A DNA stretch of 64,000 bases from Deltaproteobacteria bacterium (GTDB taxonomy: Bacteria; Lernaellota; Lernaellaia; JACKCT01), in contig JACKCT010000002.1 of NCBI GenBank assembly GCA_020633895.1, positions 310,001 through 374,000 on the forward strand, in the 5' to 3' direction. Shown one piece after another: positions 8,461 to 17,657 of this stretch. Every line of letters begins with the position of its first letter. Positions within the stretch are counted from its first letter, which is position 1. The notes beneath the pieces are model-generated. The model was not told where the DNA came from. It worked only from the letters and a program-made list of their open reading frames with translations, and ran no database searches. Both the position numbers and the translations under genes were made by a program.

Positions 8461-9174
8461 CTACGCGCCCGACGCCGTCATCGGCAAGACGGCGTAAAAC
8501 ATCGCAAAGAAGTGGCAGACGCTGCCGCCCATGACGAAAACATGCCAGATGGCGTGGTTGTAGGGCAGCTTTTCCCACAGGTAGAACACGACGCCCAGCG
8601 TGTACGCCGCGCCGCCGATGGCGATCCAGATCAGCCCGCTGACCGGCACCGCGGCCATCAGCGGCTTGAGGGCCACGATCATCGCCCAGCCCATGGTCAG
8701 GTAGAACGCGACGGGCAGGTATTTGTACCGGCCCAGGAAGAGCGTCGTATAGATCACACCGCCCAGGGCCATGGCCCAGACCACCCCGAACATCGCCCAG
8801 CCCCAAGGCCCCCGCAGGTTGACCAGCGTGAACGGGGTGTACGTTCCGGCGATGAGCATATAGATCGCCGCGTGGTCGAAGACGCGGAACAGGCGCTTGA
8901 TCTTGGGCGCTTGGAAGCTGTGGTAAAGCGTCGAGGCCAGGTACACCAGGATGAGCGTCGCCCCGAAGATGGAAAAGCTCACCACGCGCCACGCATCGCC
9001 GAAGTAGTAGGCGTGCGTCACCAGCACCGCCAGCGCCGCCACCGACAGGCCGAAGCCCAGACCGTGCGTCACGGCGTTGGCCACCTCCTCGCCCAGCGAG
9101 TAATCCTGGGGAGGATCGAGGATGACCTTTTCATCGTTCAGATCATTCGGAAGCGCGCTTTCAACGGTTGCCAA
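8461..9174 (-). CDS. trhA: Hemolysin III / PAQR family membrane protein (TrhA-like)
   Basis: The 237-residue protein has seven predicted membrane helices. It carries the PAQR motifs: EEVANAVTHGLG in the N-terminal part, STLYHSF, FDHAAIYMLIAGTYTPF (D-H and the GTYTP loop), and HAIWHVFVMGGSVCHF near the C-terminus, supplying the conserved zinc-type histidines. Bacterial members affect membrane lipid homeostasis; the hemolysin name is historical. It is complete and appears to be a single-gene unit, since the next minus-strand gene ends 243 bases upstream. That 243-base gap (9175-9417) holds nothing recognisable. Confidence 0.9.
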   Translation of the reverse strand: MATVESALPNDLNDEKVILDPPQDYSLGEEVANAVTHGLGFGLSVAALAVLVTHAYYFGDAWRVVSFSIFGATLILVYLASTLYHSFQAPKIKRLFRVFDHAAIYMLIAGTYTPFTLVNLRGPWGWAMFGVVWAMALGGVIYTTLFLGRYKYLPVAFYLTMGWAMIVALKPLMAAVPVSGLIWIAIGGAAYTLGVVFYLWEKLPYNHAIWHVFVMGGSVCHFFAMFYAVLPMTASGA

Positions 9175-9417
9175 TTCTCAAGGCCTCCAAATCAAGGACG
9201 GGGCGAGCGACGCGGCGCGACCGAGTCGACTCCCCATCAATCCATGGTGTCCGCCAACGAAACTAACGAAGTCCCACGGCGGCTCCGTGAACCTTCGGTG
9301 ACGTTCACGATGGACAGGGCAGGTGTGTAAGTTGCTGAAAATACCCGGATTGCCTTTGGTCCGCCTTGAAAATTCCACGGGGCGGGCCGATGGTTGAATC
9401 GATACGGACGAAGAAGT

Positions 9418-10791
9418 CTATTTCATGTCCACCGACACATACAAATAAGCAATGCACATTTCGTCGTCGCTGCTGGGCCCCCAACGGACCGTTTCGTCCT
9501 GCCCACGGGTGTCATATTCGCATGTGACACGCAGGATGTCGTTGGGTTCCAGTTCGACGGGTTCGGTGAACAGCCCCTGGTCCTGCCAGTTGAAGTCCCA
9601 GTGGTGCGTTTTGGCCAGGCACATTGTGTCGAGTAGGCGCTGGTATTCCACTGTCAGATTCACGCCCAACTCGTGCATGTGGGGGGTCACGCCCCAGACG
9701 GTGAAGCGGTCCACCTCCTTGGGGATCGGGTACTCGCCGGTCACTTTCACCGACTTCTTATCCGGCGGCAGTTCCATCTCGAAAACGTTGGGCAGCACCA
9801 GTTTGACCACTGCCGGCCGCTCCACGCTGGACTTGAGCTTGAGGGGCACGACCGTGCGATCGGGGTCGAAGTTGTCGCCGTGTTTGGCGGAGTTGTCGCC
9901 GGCTTTGAACGTTTCGAAGTGGTAATGCACCTGCAAAACGACCTTGCGCCCCGCCTCCAGCAGCAATCCGGTCTGCGACGGCAGTTCGGACGCGCCGCCG
10001 CCCGGCCCGGACAGGGCGATGGGGACGATGTCGTCGCGCAGGAAGGAAAAGCCGTAGCAGAAGTCGTCCTCGCCGAAACCGGGTTCGTCGGGCGTCTTGG
10101 CGTCCAGATCCTCGATGTATTCCTGGCCCTCGTCCGAATTGATCGCGTACAACACCGCGTGATGCACTATGTTCGGATTGCCGGGGACGACCTGATAAGC
10201 GCTGATGTAGGCATCCTCGGTCAGACCCGGATCGATAACGAAGCAGCGGTAGGTGTCGTCGTATGTCTGCTCGGGCAGATATTCCACCCCCGGATCGATC
10301 ACCACGTCCGGGTCCGGGATGATTTCGGGCGGGGGCGGCGGGTCGGCGCCGTTGGCCGGGTCGCCTTCGAGCATGTCGCCGTCGGCCCACAGAGAGAGCG
10401 TTTCGATGTCTTCCTCGCTCATCCAGCGGGCGTCGGGGTAGGTGTTGCAGTCGCCCGAATTGTCCAGGTTCCACGGCGGCATTTCGCGCTTTTTCGCCCA
10501 ATAGGCGGACTCGCTGCCGTATTCCAAGGCGTCGTAATAGGTCAGCAGTTCGAACGGCGCGATCCGGGATTCGCCGTGGCAGGAGACGCAGTGCTCATAA
10601 AGAATCGGCTGGACGTCTTCGTAATAGGTGACTTTGCGCGGGGCTTCGTCGTCGTCATCGTCGTCAGCCGAATCGTCATCGTCGTCACCACTACCGCCGC
10701 CTCCGCCGCAGGCCGGCGCCAACACGGCGAAGCCGAGCAGGGCGCAAAGGCACAGGGCCAGAAAGATGCGGGCGTAGCGGGTCATCGTCAT
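9418..10791 (-). CDS. Lipoprotein with haem-c motif and copper type II monooxygenase domain
   Basis: Translation from the ATG at 10791 gives a 457-residue lipoprotein: signal peptide, lipobox ending LAPAC, then a GGGGGSGDDDDDSADDDDDD linker. Next is a haem-binding CVSCH with a possible Met ligand in REMPPW about 35 residues later, a cytochrome-c-like segment. The rest resembles copper type II ascorbate-dependent monooxygenases: NIVHHAVLY, a VHYHF segment, THHWDFNWQ, VTPHMHELG and a late DEMC Met. The fold suggests oxidation of an unknown substrate at the cell surface. An upstream ATG at 10830 is in frame but has its GGAG too close. Divergent from the next lipoprotein gene. Confidence 0.75.
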   Translation of the reverse strand: MTMTRYARIFLALCLCALLGFAVLAPACGGGGGSGDDDDDSADDDDDDEAPRKVTYYEDVQPILYEHCVSCHGESRIAPFELLTYYDALEYGSESAYWAKKREMPPWNLDNSGDCNTYPDARWMSEEDIETLSLWADGDMLEGDPANGADPPPPPEIIPDPDVVIDPGVEYLPEQTYDDTYRCFVIDPGLTEDAYISAYQVVPGNPNIVHHAVLYAINSDEGQEYIEDLDAKTPDEPGFGEDDFCYGFSFLRDDIVPIALSGPGGGASELPSQTGLLLEAGRKVVLQVHYHFETFKAGDNSAKHGDNFDPDRTVVPLKLKSSVERPAVVKLVLPNVFEMELPPDKKSVKVTGEYPIPKEVDRFTVWGVTPHMHELGVNLTVEYQRLLDTMCLAKTHHWDFNWQDQGLFTEPVELEPNDILRVTCEYDTRGQDETVRWGPSSDDEMCIAYLYVSVDMK

Positions 10792-10940
10792 CTCGAATGG
10801 CGAGGCCGACAAAAACGGCCGAAAATTCATGCTCCACGAAGTCGGCGGGAAATTCGGGAAGGCGCCGACAATCGAAACAGGCTACCGGTCCGCGCCCGTC
10901 GGTACAAGAAAAAACGACGATTCGGGAAGGGATTCGGGAG

Positions 10941-10962
10941 GAAATTGACCGATGTCAATTTC
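10941..10962. promoter_or_regulatory. Inverted repeat, possible operator between divergent lipoprotein genes
   Basis: GAAATTGAC and GTCAATTTC form perfect 9-bp arms separated by CGAT. The site lies in the 285-base gap between the divergent monooxygenase and Cys-rich lipoprotein genes. It has the size and symmetry of a dimeric regulator site. No regulator gene is adjacent. Confidence 0.4.
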
Positions 10963-11076
10963 GCCGAGTCGGGGCGTGCGCTCGACATTCGGGGGGTGCG
11001 CGTGCTAGCTTTCGCCTTTGAATGACGTGTCAAATCATGGCGATCCGAGGGTTCGTCCTCTCAGGCGGAGGCGCGC

Positions 11077-11619
11077 ATGAAATCCTGGGTTTGGGTGCCG
11101 GCGGTCCTGCTGGCGGCGGCGATCTTTTTCGCGCTGCCGATGGCCTGCGGCGATGACGACGATGACGACGACGATGACGACAGCGAACGCGCGGCGGAGT
11201 GCGTCCGGGCGACGGAGTTCTACGCCGATTGCGTGGAATACGAGCGCTTCATGGGCCACAGCGCCGAGGAAGAGACCGTCTGTTCCTCCGACCAGACCGA
11301 CTGCCACCTGGAGTGCTTCCGGGAAGACATGACCTGCCCCAACGCGGTCGATTGCCTGTCCGACTGCCTGCCCGAGGAAGAGATCCCCTTCCTGGCGTGC
11401 GTGGACGATATCTGCAAATACATGGCGAGCGGCCAGTGCGACGGCGTGGTGCCCGACGAGTTCCGCGACCAGTGCGACGAGCAATTCCTGGAACCGGCCT
11501 CGGGCGCCTGCAACGACCCGGCGGGCTATCGGGAGTGCGTCTGCACCTGCCTGGATTCGCCGAACTGCTCGGAATTCGAGACCTTCTGCCGGCAGCCGTG
11601 CCTGCGCAATAACTGCTGA
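11077..11619 (+). CDS. Small Cys-rich poly-Asp lipoprotein of unknown function
   Basis: The 180-residue protein starts at an ATG with GGAGG six bases upstream. It has a signal peptide and lipobox (LPMAC, Cys24), then immediately GDDDDDDDDDDSE. The mature part has 20 further cysteines in about 150 residues, an even number that fits ten disulfides, as in short repeated Cys knots. CVCTCL and FCRQPCLRNNC are near the end. I do not recognise the family. The lipid anchor plus acidic linker suggests surface display. It converges on the minus-strand lipoprotein gene that ends 39 bases downstream. Confidence 0.75.
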   Translation: MKSWVWVPAVLLAAAIFFALPMACGDDDDDDDDDDSERAAECVRATEFYADCVEYERFMGHSAEEETVCSSDQTDCHLECFREDMTCPNAVDCLSDCLPEEEIPFLACVDDICKYMASGQCDGVVPDEFRDQCDEQFLEPASGACNDPAGYRECVCTCLDSPNCSEFETFCRQPCLRNNC

Positions 11620-11658
11620 GGCCGACGCGCGAATCCACAGCCGCGAGCGGCGTCCTAT

Positions 11659-14073
11659 CTATTCCAGATACGTCAACGGGAATTCGGCGTGCCAAAGGGC
11701 GTCATGCCCCGGATACACCAGATGCACCGTCTCCCCGACGGTGTCCACGGCCATTTTCAAGGCGTCGAACTTGGCGTCGAATCGAGCGCCCGAATCGATG
11801 ACCTTGGAGGTCCAGGCCAATTCCACGGGGTCGAAAATCCCGGCCACAATTTTGTTCTGATCCGGGTGAATGCATCCCGCGCATTGATTGTGGGCGATGA
11901 GCAGGCGGTTGCCGTCGATCGCCGCGACCTGCGTGTTGATGGACGAGCCGGGGACCGGGGCGATGAATTCGTCCCATTCAGCAAACGGCGCGGCGGCCCA
12001 AGAAATGAGGAGTTCTTCGCCACGGTTGAAGACCAGATAAATCAGGTCGTTGCCGGCGACCACGCTGACGGCGGCGCCGTCGAGAATCCCGTCGTCCTCA
12101 TTGATTTCTAGAATCTCGCTCGTCCAAACGCCGTCCGAACGGCGCAGGTGATAGAGAAAACTGTAGTACTGCGCCAGGTTGAACTGCATCCCGAATAAGG
12201 CGACGTGGGGCTCGGATGCGTCGTCGATAGTGGCGGCAAGCTGCGCGCCGACGCGGAACCTCAGGTCCGTCAGAATTTCCTGAGCCGCCCATTCCCCGTC
12301 GCGGCGCTGGGCGGTGATCGTGGCGCCCGAGGGACCGGCCGGACCGCTCAATCCGCCGGCGACGATGAACGGCTCGCCGTCGATCAGTTCGATCGCCTTG
12401 GCCGAGTAGGTGAACTTGCGGATATCAGGGCTGCTGAACAAAGGCCAAGGGATCGTTTCCCAATTCCAAGCCCCCTCCCGTTCAAAGGCGTAAACGAGAT
12501 CGAAGCTTTCCCCGTCCTGATAAAAGACTTGGGCGCAGCCGTCTTCATCGACGGTCATTTCGGGATATTGGGCGTCCTCGTCCGAACGGCTCAGGATGTC
12601 GCGTCGCCACCCGTCTTCGTTCTTCGTGACTTGTCGGATTTCGCCGAAGGAGTTGTTGTAGACGACCTTCAGCGCACCGTCGGCGGCGACGGCCAGATCG
12701 AAACCTTGAAAGTCGATGGGGAAATCCTCGGGGGCGTCGATCCGGCCGACGAATTCCCAATCGTCCTCCCCCGCATCGTGCAGATAAACCTCCGGCGTTG
12801 CCAGGATGCCGCGATACAACGCGCTGAAAAGCGTTCGGCTCGACGGGAAATAGCCGACGGCGGCGGTCCGGGGTTCGCTGGAATTTGCCAGGCCTGGGCC
12901 TTCCTGCCAATCCCCTTCAACGCGTCGCCAGGTCCGCAAAGAGTCGGTTTTCCCGTCACTCAAGGCGAGAGCCATCTCATCCTTGTCCGCAACGGCGAGG
13001 CTGAGAAAGCTCGTGTCGCCGATCGGCATGCCGTCCAACACTTGACCGTACGTCCACGAATCGCCGTCGAATTCGGCCAACGTCAGGATCGAGCTTTCTT
13101 CCTGCACGACCAGATAAGCATTCGCCTGACTGTCCACATTCATCGCGAAGGCCTGACGCCAGACGGTTTCGAAGGGCGTATGAATCGTTTCACCGAAGTC
13201 CGACGTGTAATGAACGGTCCCTTGGCTCCCCCAGGAAGGGCCGAGGGCGTAGAAATAAGCCATGTGAACCGTGCCTTCTCCGTCGATTTTCACGAGGGGG
13301 TAGGTTGTCCCTTCATACGAACGAGAAATCTCGACGGGCTCGACCTGCAAGACCTCCCAACTTCCCGATTTATTGGTGGCGCAGAGGAGGGAGAACCCGT
13401 CTCCGACATCGCCGTAAAAAACGATGAAAGCCCTGCCGACGCTGTCCACGGCCAAGTCAAATTTGGGGCCTGTATCCACGGCGTTGCGATACGACGGTAA
13501 CTCCGAGACATTCTCGACCGCCCATCCGTCCTCGGACGACGCCGCCAATTTCACCTCGGCCTCGCGCATGTCGAAATAGGCGACATAGGTCTTGTCGCCG
13601 GACGTCGCGACCGCCGGAGAGGCGCCGAAGTGCGCCACGTATTCCTGCCGAACAATGCCGGTGGGCGAAATTTCATAGAAGACGACCGACCGGCCTCGCG
13701 TCGTGACCATGGCCATGTGGCCGTTCGCCATGGGCGCCGAGTCGATCCAGATATCTCCGGCGACGCCCCCGGAAAACGTTGAGATGAGGACCGGGCCGTC
13801 CCCCCGCACGACGAGCGGAGCGATCGTCTCGCCCACGGGTCCGCATGGCTCGGGCTCGTTATCGTCGTCGTCATCGTCGTTCGGGGACGTGTCGTCGTCG
13901 TTGACGCCGTCGCTGTCATCGTCATCGGTATCGTCGTCGATGGCATCGTTGTCGCCGTGGGGTTCATCGCCGTCGTCCCCGCAGGCGGCATGGCCGAAAA
14001 AAATCAGCGTAATAAAAAGAAGGAGGATGGAGCGCGCGCGAGTCGAAAAAGGCGATCGCATCGTCGTCAACAT
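11659..14073 (-). CDS. Large poly-Asp lipoprotein, probable beta-propeller-type repeats
   Basis: The 804-residue lipoprotein has a signal peptide with lipobox GHAAC near residue 31, then about 45 acidic residues (DDDTDDDDSDG and similar). The mature part is rich in short repeats of the type 'LAVAADGALKVVYNN', 'LAVDSVGRAFIVFYGD' and 'VDEDGCAQVFYQDG', each about 40-60 residues apart. This is typical of BNR/exo-alpha-sialidase-like or other propeller proteins, so a propeller ligand-binding fold is likely, but no catalytic motif was found. AGGA lies before the ATG at 14073; a second ATG four codons in is possible. Family not firmly identified. Confidence 0.7.
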   Translation of the reverse strand: MLTTMRSPFSTRARSILLLFITLIFFGHAACGDDGDEPHGDNDAIDDDTDDDDSDGVNDDDTSPNDDDDDDNEPEPCGPVGETIAPLVVRGDGPVLISTFSGGVAGDIWIDSAPMANGHMAMVTTRGRSVVFYEISPTGIVRQEYVAHFGASPAVATSGDKTYVAYFDMREAEVKLAASSEDGWAVENVSELPSYRNAVDTGPKFDLAVDSVGRAFIVFYGDVGDGFSLLCATNKSGSWEVLQVEPVEISRSYEGTTYPLVKIDGEGTVHMAYFYALGPSWGSQGTVHYTSDFGETIHTPFETVWRQAFAMNVDSQANAYLVVQEESSILTLAEFDGDSWTYGQVLDGMPIGDTSFLSLAVADKDEMALALSDGKTDSLRTWRRVEGDWQEGPGLANSSEPRTAAVGYFPSSRTLFSALYRGILATPEVYLHDAGEDDWEFVGRIDAPEDFPIDFQGFDLAVAADGALKVVYNNSFGEIRQVTKNEDGWRRDILSRSDEDAQYPEMTVDEDGCAQVFYQDGESFDLVYAFEREGAWNWETIPWPLFSSPDIRKFTYSAKAIELIDGEPFIVAGGLSGPAGPSGATITAQRRDGEWAAQEILTDLRFRVGAQLAATIDDASEPHVALFGMQFNLAQYYSFLYHLRRSDGVWTSEILEINEDDGILDGAAVSVVAGNDLIYLVFNRGEELLISWAAAPFAEWDEFIAPVPGSSINTQVAAIDGNRLLIAHNQCAGCIHPDQNKIVAGIFDPVELAWTSKVIDSGARFDAKFDALKMAVDTVGETVHLVYPGHDALWHAEFPLTYLE

Positions 14074-14235
14074 TATTTGTCATCCTGGAATCTTTCGAAC
14101 TTTCAAGGCCTTATCTTGGCATAGGCCCGTGCAGGGCGGCAAGCGACTTTTGCCGGTCGCCGGGACGCCGTTTGCGAGGCGGCGCGCATCTGCTATGATC
14201 CGCGCCCGGTATCCTCAACGCGCGAGGGAAGCGAT

Positions 14236-14796
14236 ATGGACCAAGAGGAAGTCACGCACCGCAGCAACGTCGCCGTGGTGTTCATCGACATTCAGGACAA
14301 GCTCCAACCCGCCATCCACGACGGCGACCAGGTGCTCGCCAACAGCATCAAGGTGGCCCAATTCTGCGACCGGCTCGGCATCCCGGTCATCGTCACCGAG
14401 CAATATCCCAAGGGCCTGGGCCAAACCAAGCCCGAGCTGCAGGAAGCCCTGGGCGACGGGTACGCGCCCATCGCCAAGACCGAGTTCTCCTGCTTCGGTT
14501 GTCAGGAATTCGTCGACAAAATCGCCGAGATGGACCTGGACGTGATCGCCGTGTGCGGCATGGAAACGCACATCTGCGTGCTGCAGACCGTGCTGGCGCC
14601 GTTGGAGAGCCAGGAGTTGGAGGTCATGGTGCTCGCCGACTGCGTGGGCAGCCGAACGCCGCTCAATCACCAACTCGGCCTGGACCGCATGCGCGACGAA
14701 GGGGCGATCATCTCGTCCATGGAGATGTTCTTTTACGAATACCTGGGCAAGGCGAAAACCGACGAGCACAAGGCCGTCTTCGATCTGCTCAAGTAG
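14236..14796 (+). CDS. Isochorismatase-family cysteine hydrolase
   Basis: The 186-residue protein shows the isochorismatase-like fold and its triad: Asp18 in VVFIDIQD, Lys81 in IAKTEFSC, and Cys114 in CGMETHICVLQT, with the cis-peptide-type region just before it. The short length, TEQYPKGLG and the lack of any carrier domain are closest to the YcaC/ISOC1-ISOC2 branch, whose substrates are mostly unknown, rather than EntB or nicotinamidase. No signal peptide, so cytoplasmic. It stands apart from its neighbours; a G+C-rich hairpin (14825-14846) without a T-run lies downstream. Confidence 0.85.
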   Translation: MDQEEVTHRSNVAVVFIDIQDKLQPAIHDGDQVLANSIKVAQFCDRLGIPVIVTEQYPKGLGQTKPELQEALGDGYAPIAKTEFSCFGCQEFVDKIAEMDLDVIAVCGMETHICVLQTVLAPLESQELEVMVLADCVGSRTPLNHQLGLDRMRDEGAIISSMEMFFYEYLGKAKTDEHKAVFDLLK

Positions 14797-14912
14797 TCGG
14801 ATGTCCCCCGATTTCGTTTGTTGACGGCCTGCCCGGCGGCGGGCCGTTGACGTTGGACGACCCCGTTTCCATCGCCGATCCCGGCGGCCCGGACGCATAA
14901 AGGACCGACGAT

Positions 14913-16229
14913 TTGCCTCGACGCCCCGATCGCTACGAAGAAGAACTCGTCACCCCCCAACGCACCTGGCTGCGGCATATGCTGCTGCTGTTTTTCGGCG
15001 GACTGCTGGTGGCCGTCGACGTGAAGGTCGTTGAAATCTACAAGGCTCACAAGGAAGCTGAGATCGCCGCCATGACGGCCCCCGCGCCCGAACCCCCGGA
15101 GCGCGCGAAGATGCTGCGCGGCGAAATCGAGCGGGGTGTATCGGTCATCGGCTCCTTCGTCGACGCGGGCATTCCCAACGACCAGGCGAATTCCGTCATC
15201 GCGGCGTTGCGTCGGGAGGGGACGTTCGATTTCACCACCTGCCGCCCCGGCGATCGCTTTTACGCCCAAGTCACCGACAGCGGAAAGCTGACGCGCTTCG
15301 CCTACATCATCAACCGCCTGACGCACTACAACGTCCAACGCAACGCCGAGGACACGCTGGTGGCCGAGCGGGTGGTGCTGCCGACGGACAAGACCGAGCT
15401 GGTCATCACCGGCGCCATCGAATCGAGCTTTTACAAATCCATCCTGGACATGGGCGAGCTGACCAAGCTGGCGGCCAATGTGGTGCGTTTCTTCGAGTAC
15501 GACATCGATTTCGTGCAGGAAGTGCGCAAGGGCGACACCTATCGTATTTTCCTGGAACGCATCACCTTCCAGGACGAGGTGGTGGACTACGGGCGCATCT
15601 TTGCCGCGGAGTACAAGGGCGAGGAGACCGGGCGCGTGCGCGGTTACTGGTTCGAATCGGATTCGGAAAAATGGCGCGGCTACTACAACGAGAAGGGCCA
15701 GCAGATGAAGAAGTTTCTGCTGCGCGCGCCCCTGGACGTCCTGCGTGTGACCAGCAGCTTCGGAATGCGCTTTCATCCCACGCTCAAACGGCGCAAAATG
15801 CACACGGGCGTGGACTACGGCGCGCCGACGGGGACATCGGTGTGGGCCGTGGCCGACGGGCGGGTCACGCACGCCGGTCGGGCCGGGGGCTACGGCAATA
15901 TGATCGCCATCAGCCACGGATTCGGGCTGGAGAGCCGCTACGCCCACCTGTCGCGCATTCTCGTTAAGCGCGGGCAGTCGGTCCGCCAGCGGCAGATCAT
16001 CGGCCGGGTCGGCGCCACGGGAAGGGCCACGGGGCCCCATCTGCATTTCGAACTGCGCAAGAACGGGCGCTATATCAACCCGCGCAAGGTCGACATCGGC
16101 ACCTCGGTGACGCTGCCGGCCGGTCTGATGGGCGAGTTCAAGAAGCAGATGAAACAGATCAACGAAGCATGGGAGGCGGCGCCGGTGCTCAAAGACGGAA
16201 AGGTCCGCCGCGAAGGCGTCTTTAAGTGA
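14913..16229 (+). CDS. M23 family metallopeptidase (LytM-type), membrane-anchored
   Basis: The 438-residue protein has an N-terminal membrane segment (about residues 23-42), an intermediate region with a GxxFYAQVTDSGKL segment as in OapA/MepM-type proteins, and a C-terminal M23 domain. Zinc ligands are visible: HTGVD (His297, Asp301) and HLH (376 and 378). The family are DD- or endopeptidases that cut peptidoglycan crosslinks, or LytM activators when degenerate; here the ligands are intact. The start is a TTG with AAAGGA about eight bases upstream; the next in-frame ATG would remove part of the anchor. The following gene overlaps by four bases, so the two are co-transcribed. Confidence 0.85.
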   Translation: MPRRPDRYEEELVTPQRTWLRHMLLLFFGGLLVAVDVKVVEIYKAHKEAEIAAMTAPAPEPPERAKMLRGEIERGVSVIGSFVDAGIPNDQANSVIAALRREGTFDFTTCRPGDRFYAQVTDSGKLTRFAYIINRLTHYNVQRNAEDTLVAERVVLPTDKTELVITGAIESSFYKSILDMGELTKLAANVVRFFEYDIDFVQEVRKGDTYRIFLERITFQDEVVDYGRIFAAEYKGEETGRVRGYWFESDSEKWRGYYNEKGQQMKKFLLRAPLDVLRVTSSFGMRFHPTLKRRKMHTGVDYGAPTGTSVWAVADGRVTHAGRAGGYGNMIAISHGFGLESRYAHLSRILVKRGQSVRQRQIIGRVGATGRATGPHLHFELRKNGRYINPRKVDIGTSVTLPAGLMGEFKKQMKQINEAWEAAPVLKDGKVRREGVFK

Positions 16230-16783
16230 TCTTTCACTTCCTCGCGCTGGCCGGGCTGCGCCTGGCGACGAAGGCGGGGCGCCGATTCGGCTATTACCCC
16301 GCGACCTTCTATGTGCGCGAGTCGCTCCTGGCGCTGAAAGTCGACGATCTGGATCTGGCCATGGATTCCTTTCGCCTGGCGGCCGGACGGCAGGAGAATC
16401 ACCCGAAAGTCGCCATCCTGCGCGAAATCCTCACCTCCGAAATCAACTTCCGACGCAAAAAACTCCTCGAACGCATAGAGACGCCGAACCTGAGCCCGAC
16501 GCAGCGCGAGGCGTTGCAGCAGGGGGTGGAGATTTTGGATCGGTTTCTGGAAGGGGTGCGTTCGCCCAAGGGGATGCTGCCCGGCGCAGGGGTGCGACGC
16601 ACCGCCCGGGACGCGACGGACGTGGAGGAAGTGGCGTTCGAACCGGTCGGCGGCGCCCAAGCTCCCATCGAAGCCGAATCGGAAACGATCGTCGAGGAAC
16701 CGACCGAAGACCCCATGGATATTCTGGCGCGGGCGTTGGAAAATGCCGGCGACGAGGGCGACAGCGAAGGGAGATCCCATTGA
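16226..16783 (+). CDS. Hypothetical helical protein
   Basis: The 185-residue protein starts at a GTG overlapping the stop of the M23 peptidase gene. The first half is predicted helical with TPR-like spacing (ESLLALKVDDLDLAMDSFRLAAGRQENHP), then a linker, then an acidic C-terminal tail. No catalytic motif or signal peptide is visible. Translational coupling on both sides (four-base overlaps) suggests a role with the peptidase or the methyltransferase. Function unknown. Confidence 0.6.
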   Translation: MIFHFLALAGLRLATKAGRRFGYYPATFYVRESLLALKVDDLDLAMDSFRLAAGRQENHPKVAILREILTSEINFRRKKLLERIETPNLSPTQREALQQGVEILDRFLEGVRSPKGMLPGAGVRRTARDATDVEEVAFEPVGGAQAPIEAESETIVEEPTEDPMDILARALENAGDEGDSEGRSH

Positions 16784-17484
16784 CGGCGTTTGACGGGCAG
16801 GAGCGCGCGGCCGACGCGCTATTGGGCATGTTTCGCGTTTACCGGCGGGCCTACGACACCTTCCGCCTGCCGGTCATCAGCACGGGGCGGTCCTTCGAAT
16901 TCTACCGCCGCGTATTTTTCGATGGCCAAAGCGAGGCCGAGGTGCTGGGCGGCTTGGCGGGCAAACTCGTCGTGGACATCGGCTGCGGCCTGACGCCCTT
17001 TACCAGCAATTCCATGTTCCGCGCCTGTCACGACGCGGGCATCGAGTTTTACGGCGTCGACCCGAAGATGAACGGCCAACTGCGTCTGGGACATTTCGAC
17101 CGGCTGAAGATCTACTTCAACAACCCCCGCGCCCGCCTGGACCGCAACGCCCCCGGCGCCGAGCGGCGTGTCGCGGCCTATGCCCATCAACTGCCGTTCG
17201 ACGACGCGTCCGTCGACGTGATCCTGTCGAGCTGGCTGCTGTTTATCTGGATCGAGGACGAGGCGGCGCTGGCGGAGATCTTCGCCGAGTTCCATCGGGT
17301 GCTCAAACCCGGCGGCGTGCTGCGTCAGTATCCCATGACCAAGTGGCGGCCCGAACTGTTGGCCGACGCGGCGTGGCGCGAGGTGTCTTCCCGCTTCGAG
17401 ATCACCCAGCGCTTCCTGCGCCCGGGACTGCATTGGTGGAATGTGCCGCCGTCGTACACGGGGACGTTTACGAAGAAGTCGTAA
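16780..17484 (+). CDS. Class I SAM-dependent methyltransferase
   Basis: The 234-residue protein starts at a TTG overlapping the upstream stop (TTGA). It has a Rossmann SAM-binding core: VVDIGCGLTPF (motif I), FYGVDPKMN (acidic residue of beta-2), LPFDDASVDVILSSWLLF (motif IV region) and FHRVLKPGGVLRQYPM. This is the Methyltransf_11 type. The substrate is not evident. It is the last gene of the M23-hypothetical-methyltransferase unit and is followed by a 173-base gap with repeats. Confidence 0.8.
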   Translation: MTAFDGQERAADALLGMFRVYRRAYDTFRLPVISTGRSFEFYRRVFFDGQSEAEVLGGLAGKLVVDIGCGLTPFTSNSMFRACHDAGIEFYGVDPKMNGQLRLGHFDRLKIYFNNPRARLDRNAPGAERRVAAYAHQLPFDDASVDVILSSWLLFIWIEDEAALAEIFAEFHRVLKPGGVLRQYPMTKWRPELLADAAWREVSSRFEITQRFLRPGLHWWNVPPSYTGTFTKKS

Positions 17485-17519
17485 CGGACGTTTGTTCGTG
17501 GACGTTCCGTTTTGCTACG

Positions 17520-17624
17520 GAGCCCTGACCGTGAGAGAGGGGTCGTCGAGCCGATCGACCATCAACGCGTTCTCATCGAGTCGTACAACGTCCGAGAGAT
17601 CCCTCATTTCATTCGGGATGACAT
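17520..17624. repeat. Two interspersed repeats in a short gap
   Basis: 17520-17550 is a GAGCCSCGACC-type copy (GAGCCCTGACCGTGAGAGAG). 17598-17624 is a degenerate inverted copy of the GTCATCCTGA type. Both lie in the gap between two converging genes. Confidence 0.55.
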
Positions 17625-17657
17625 AAAGCGGCAGGGGACGACGGTATTGTCCCGGCT

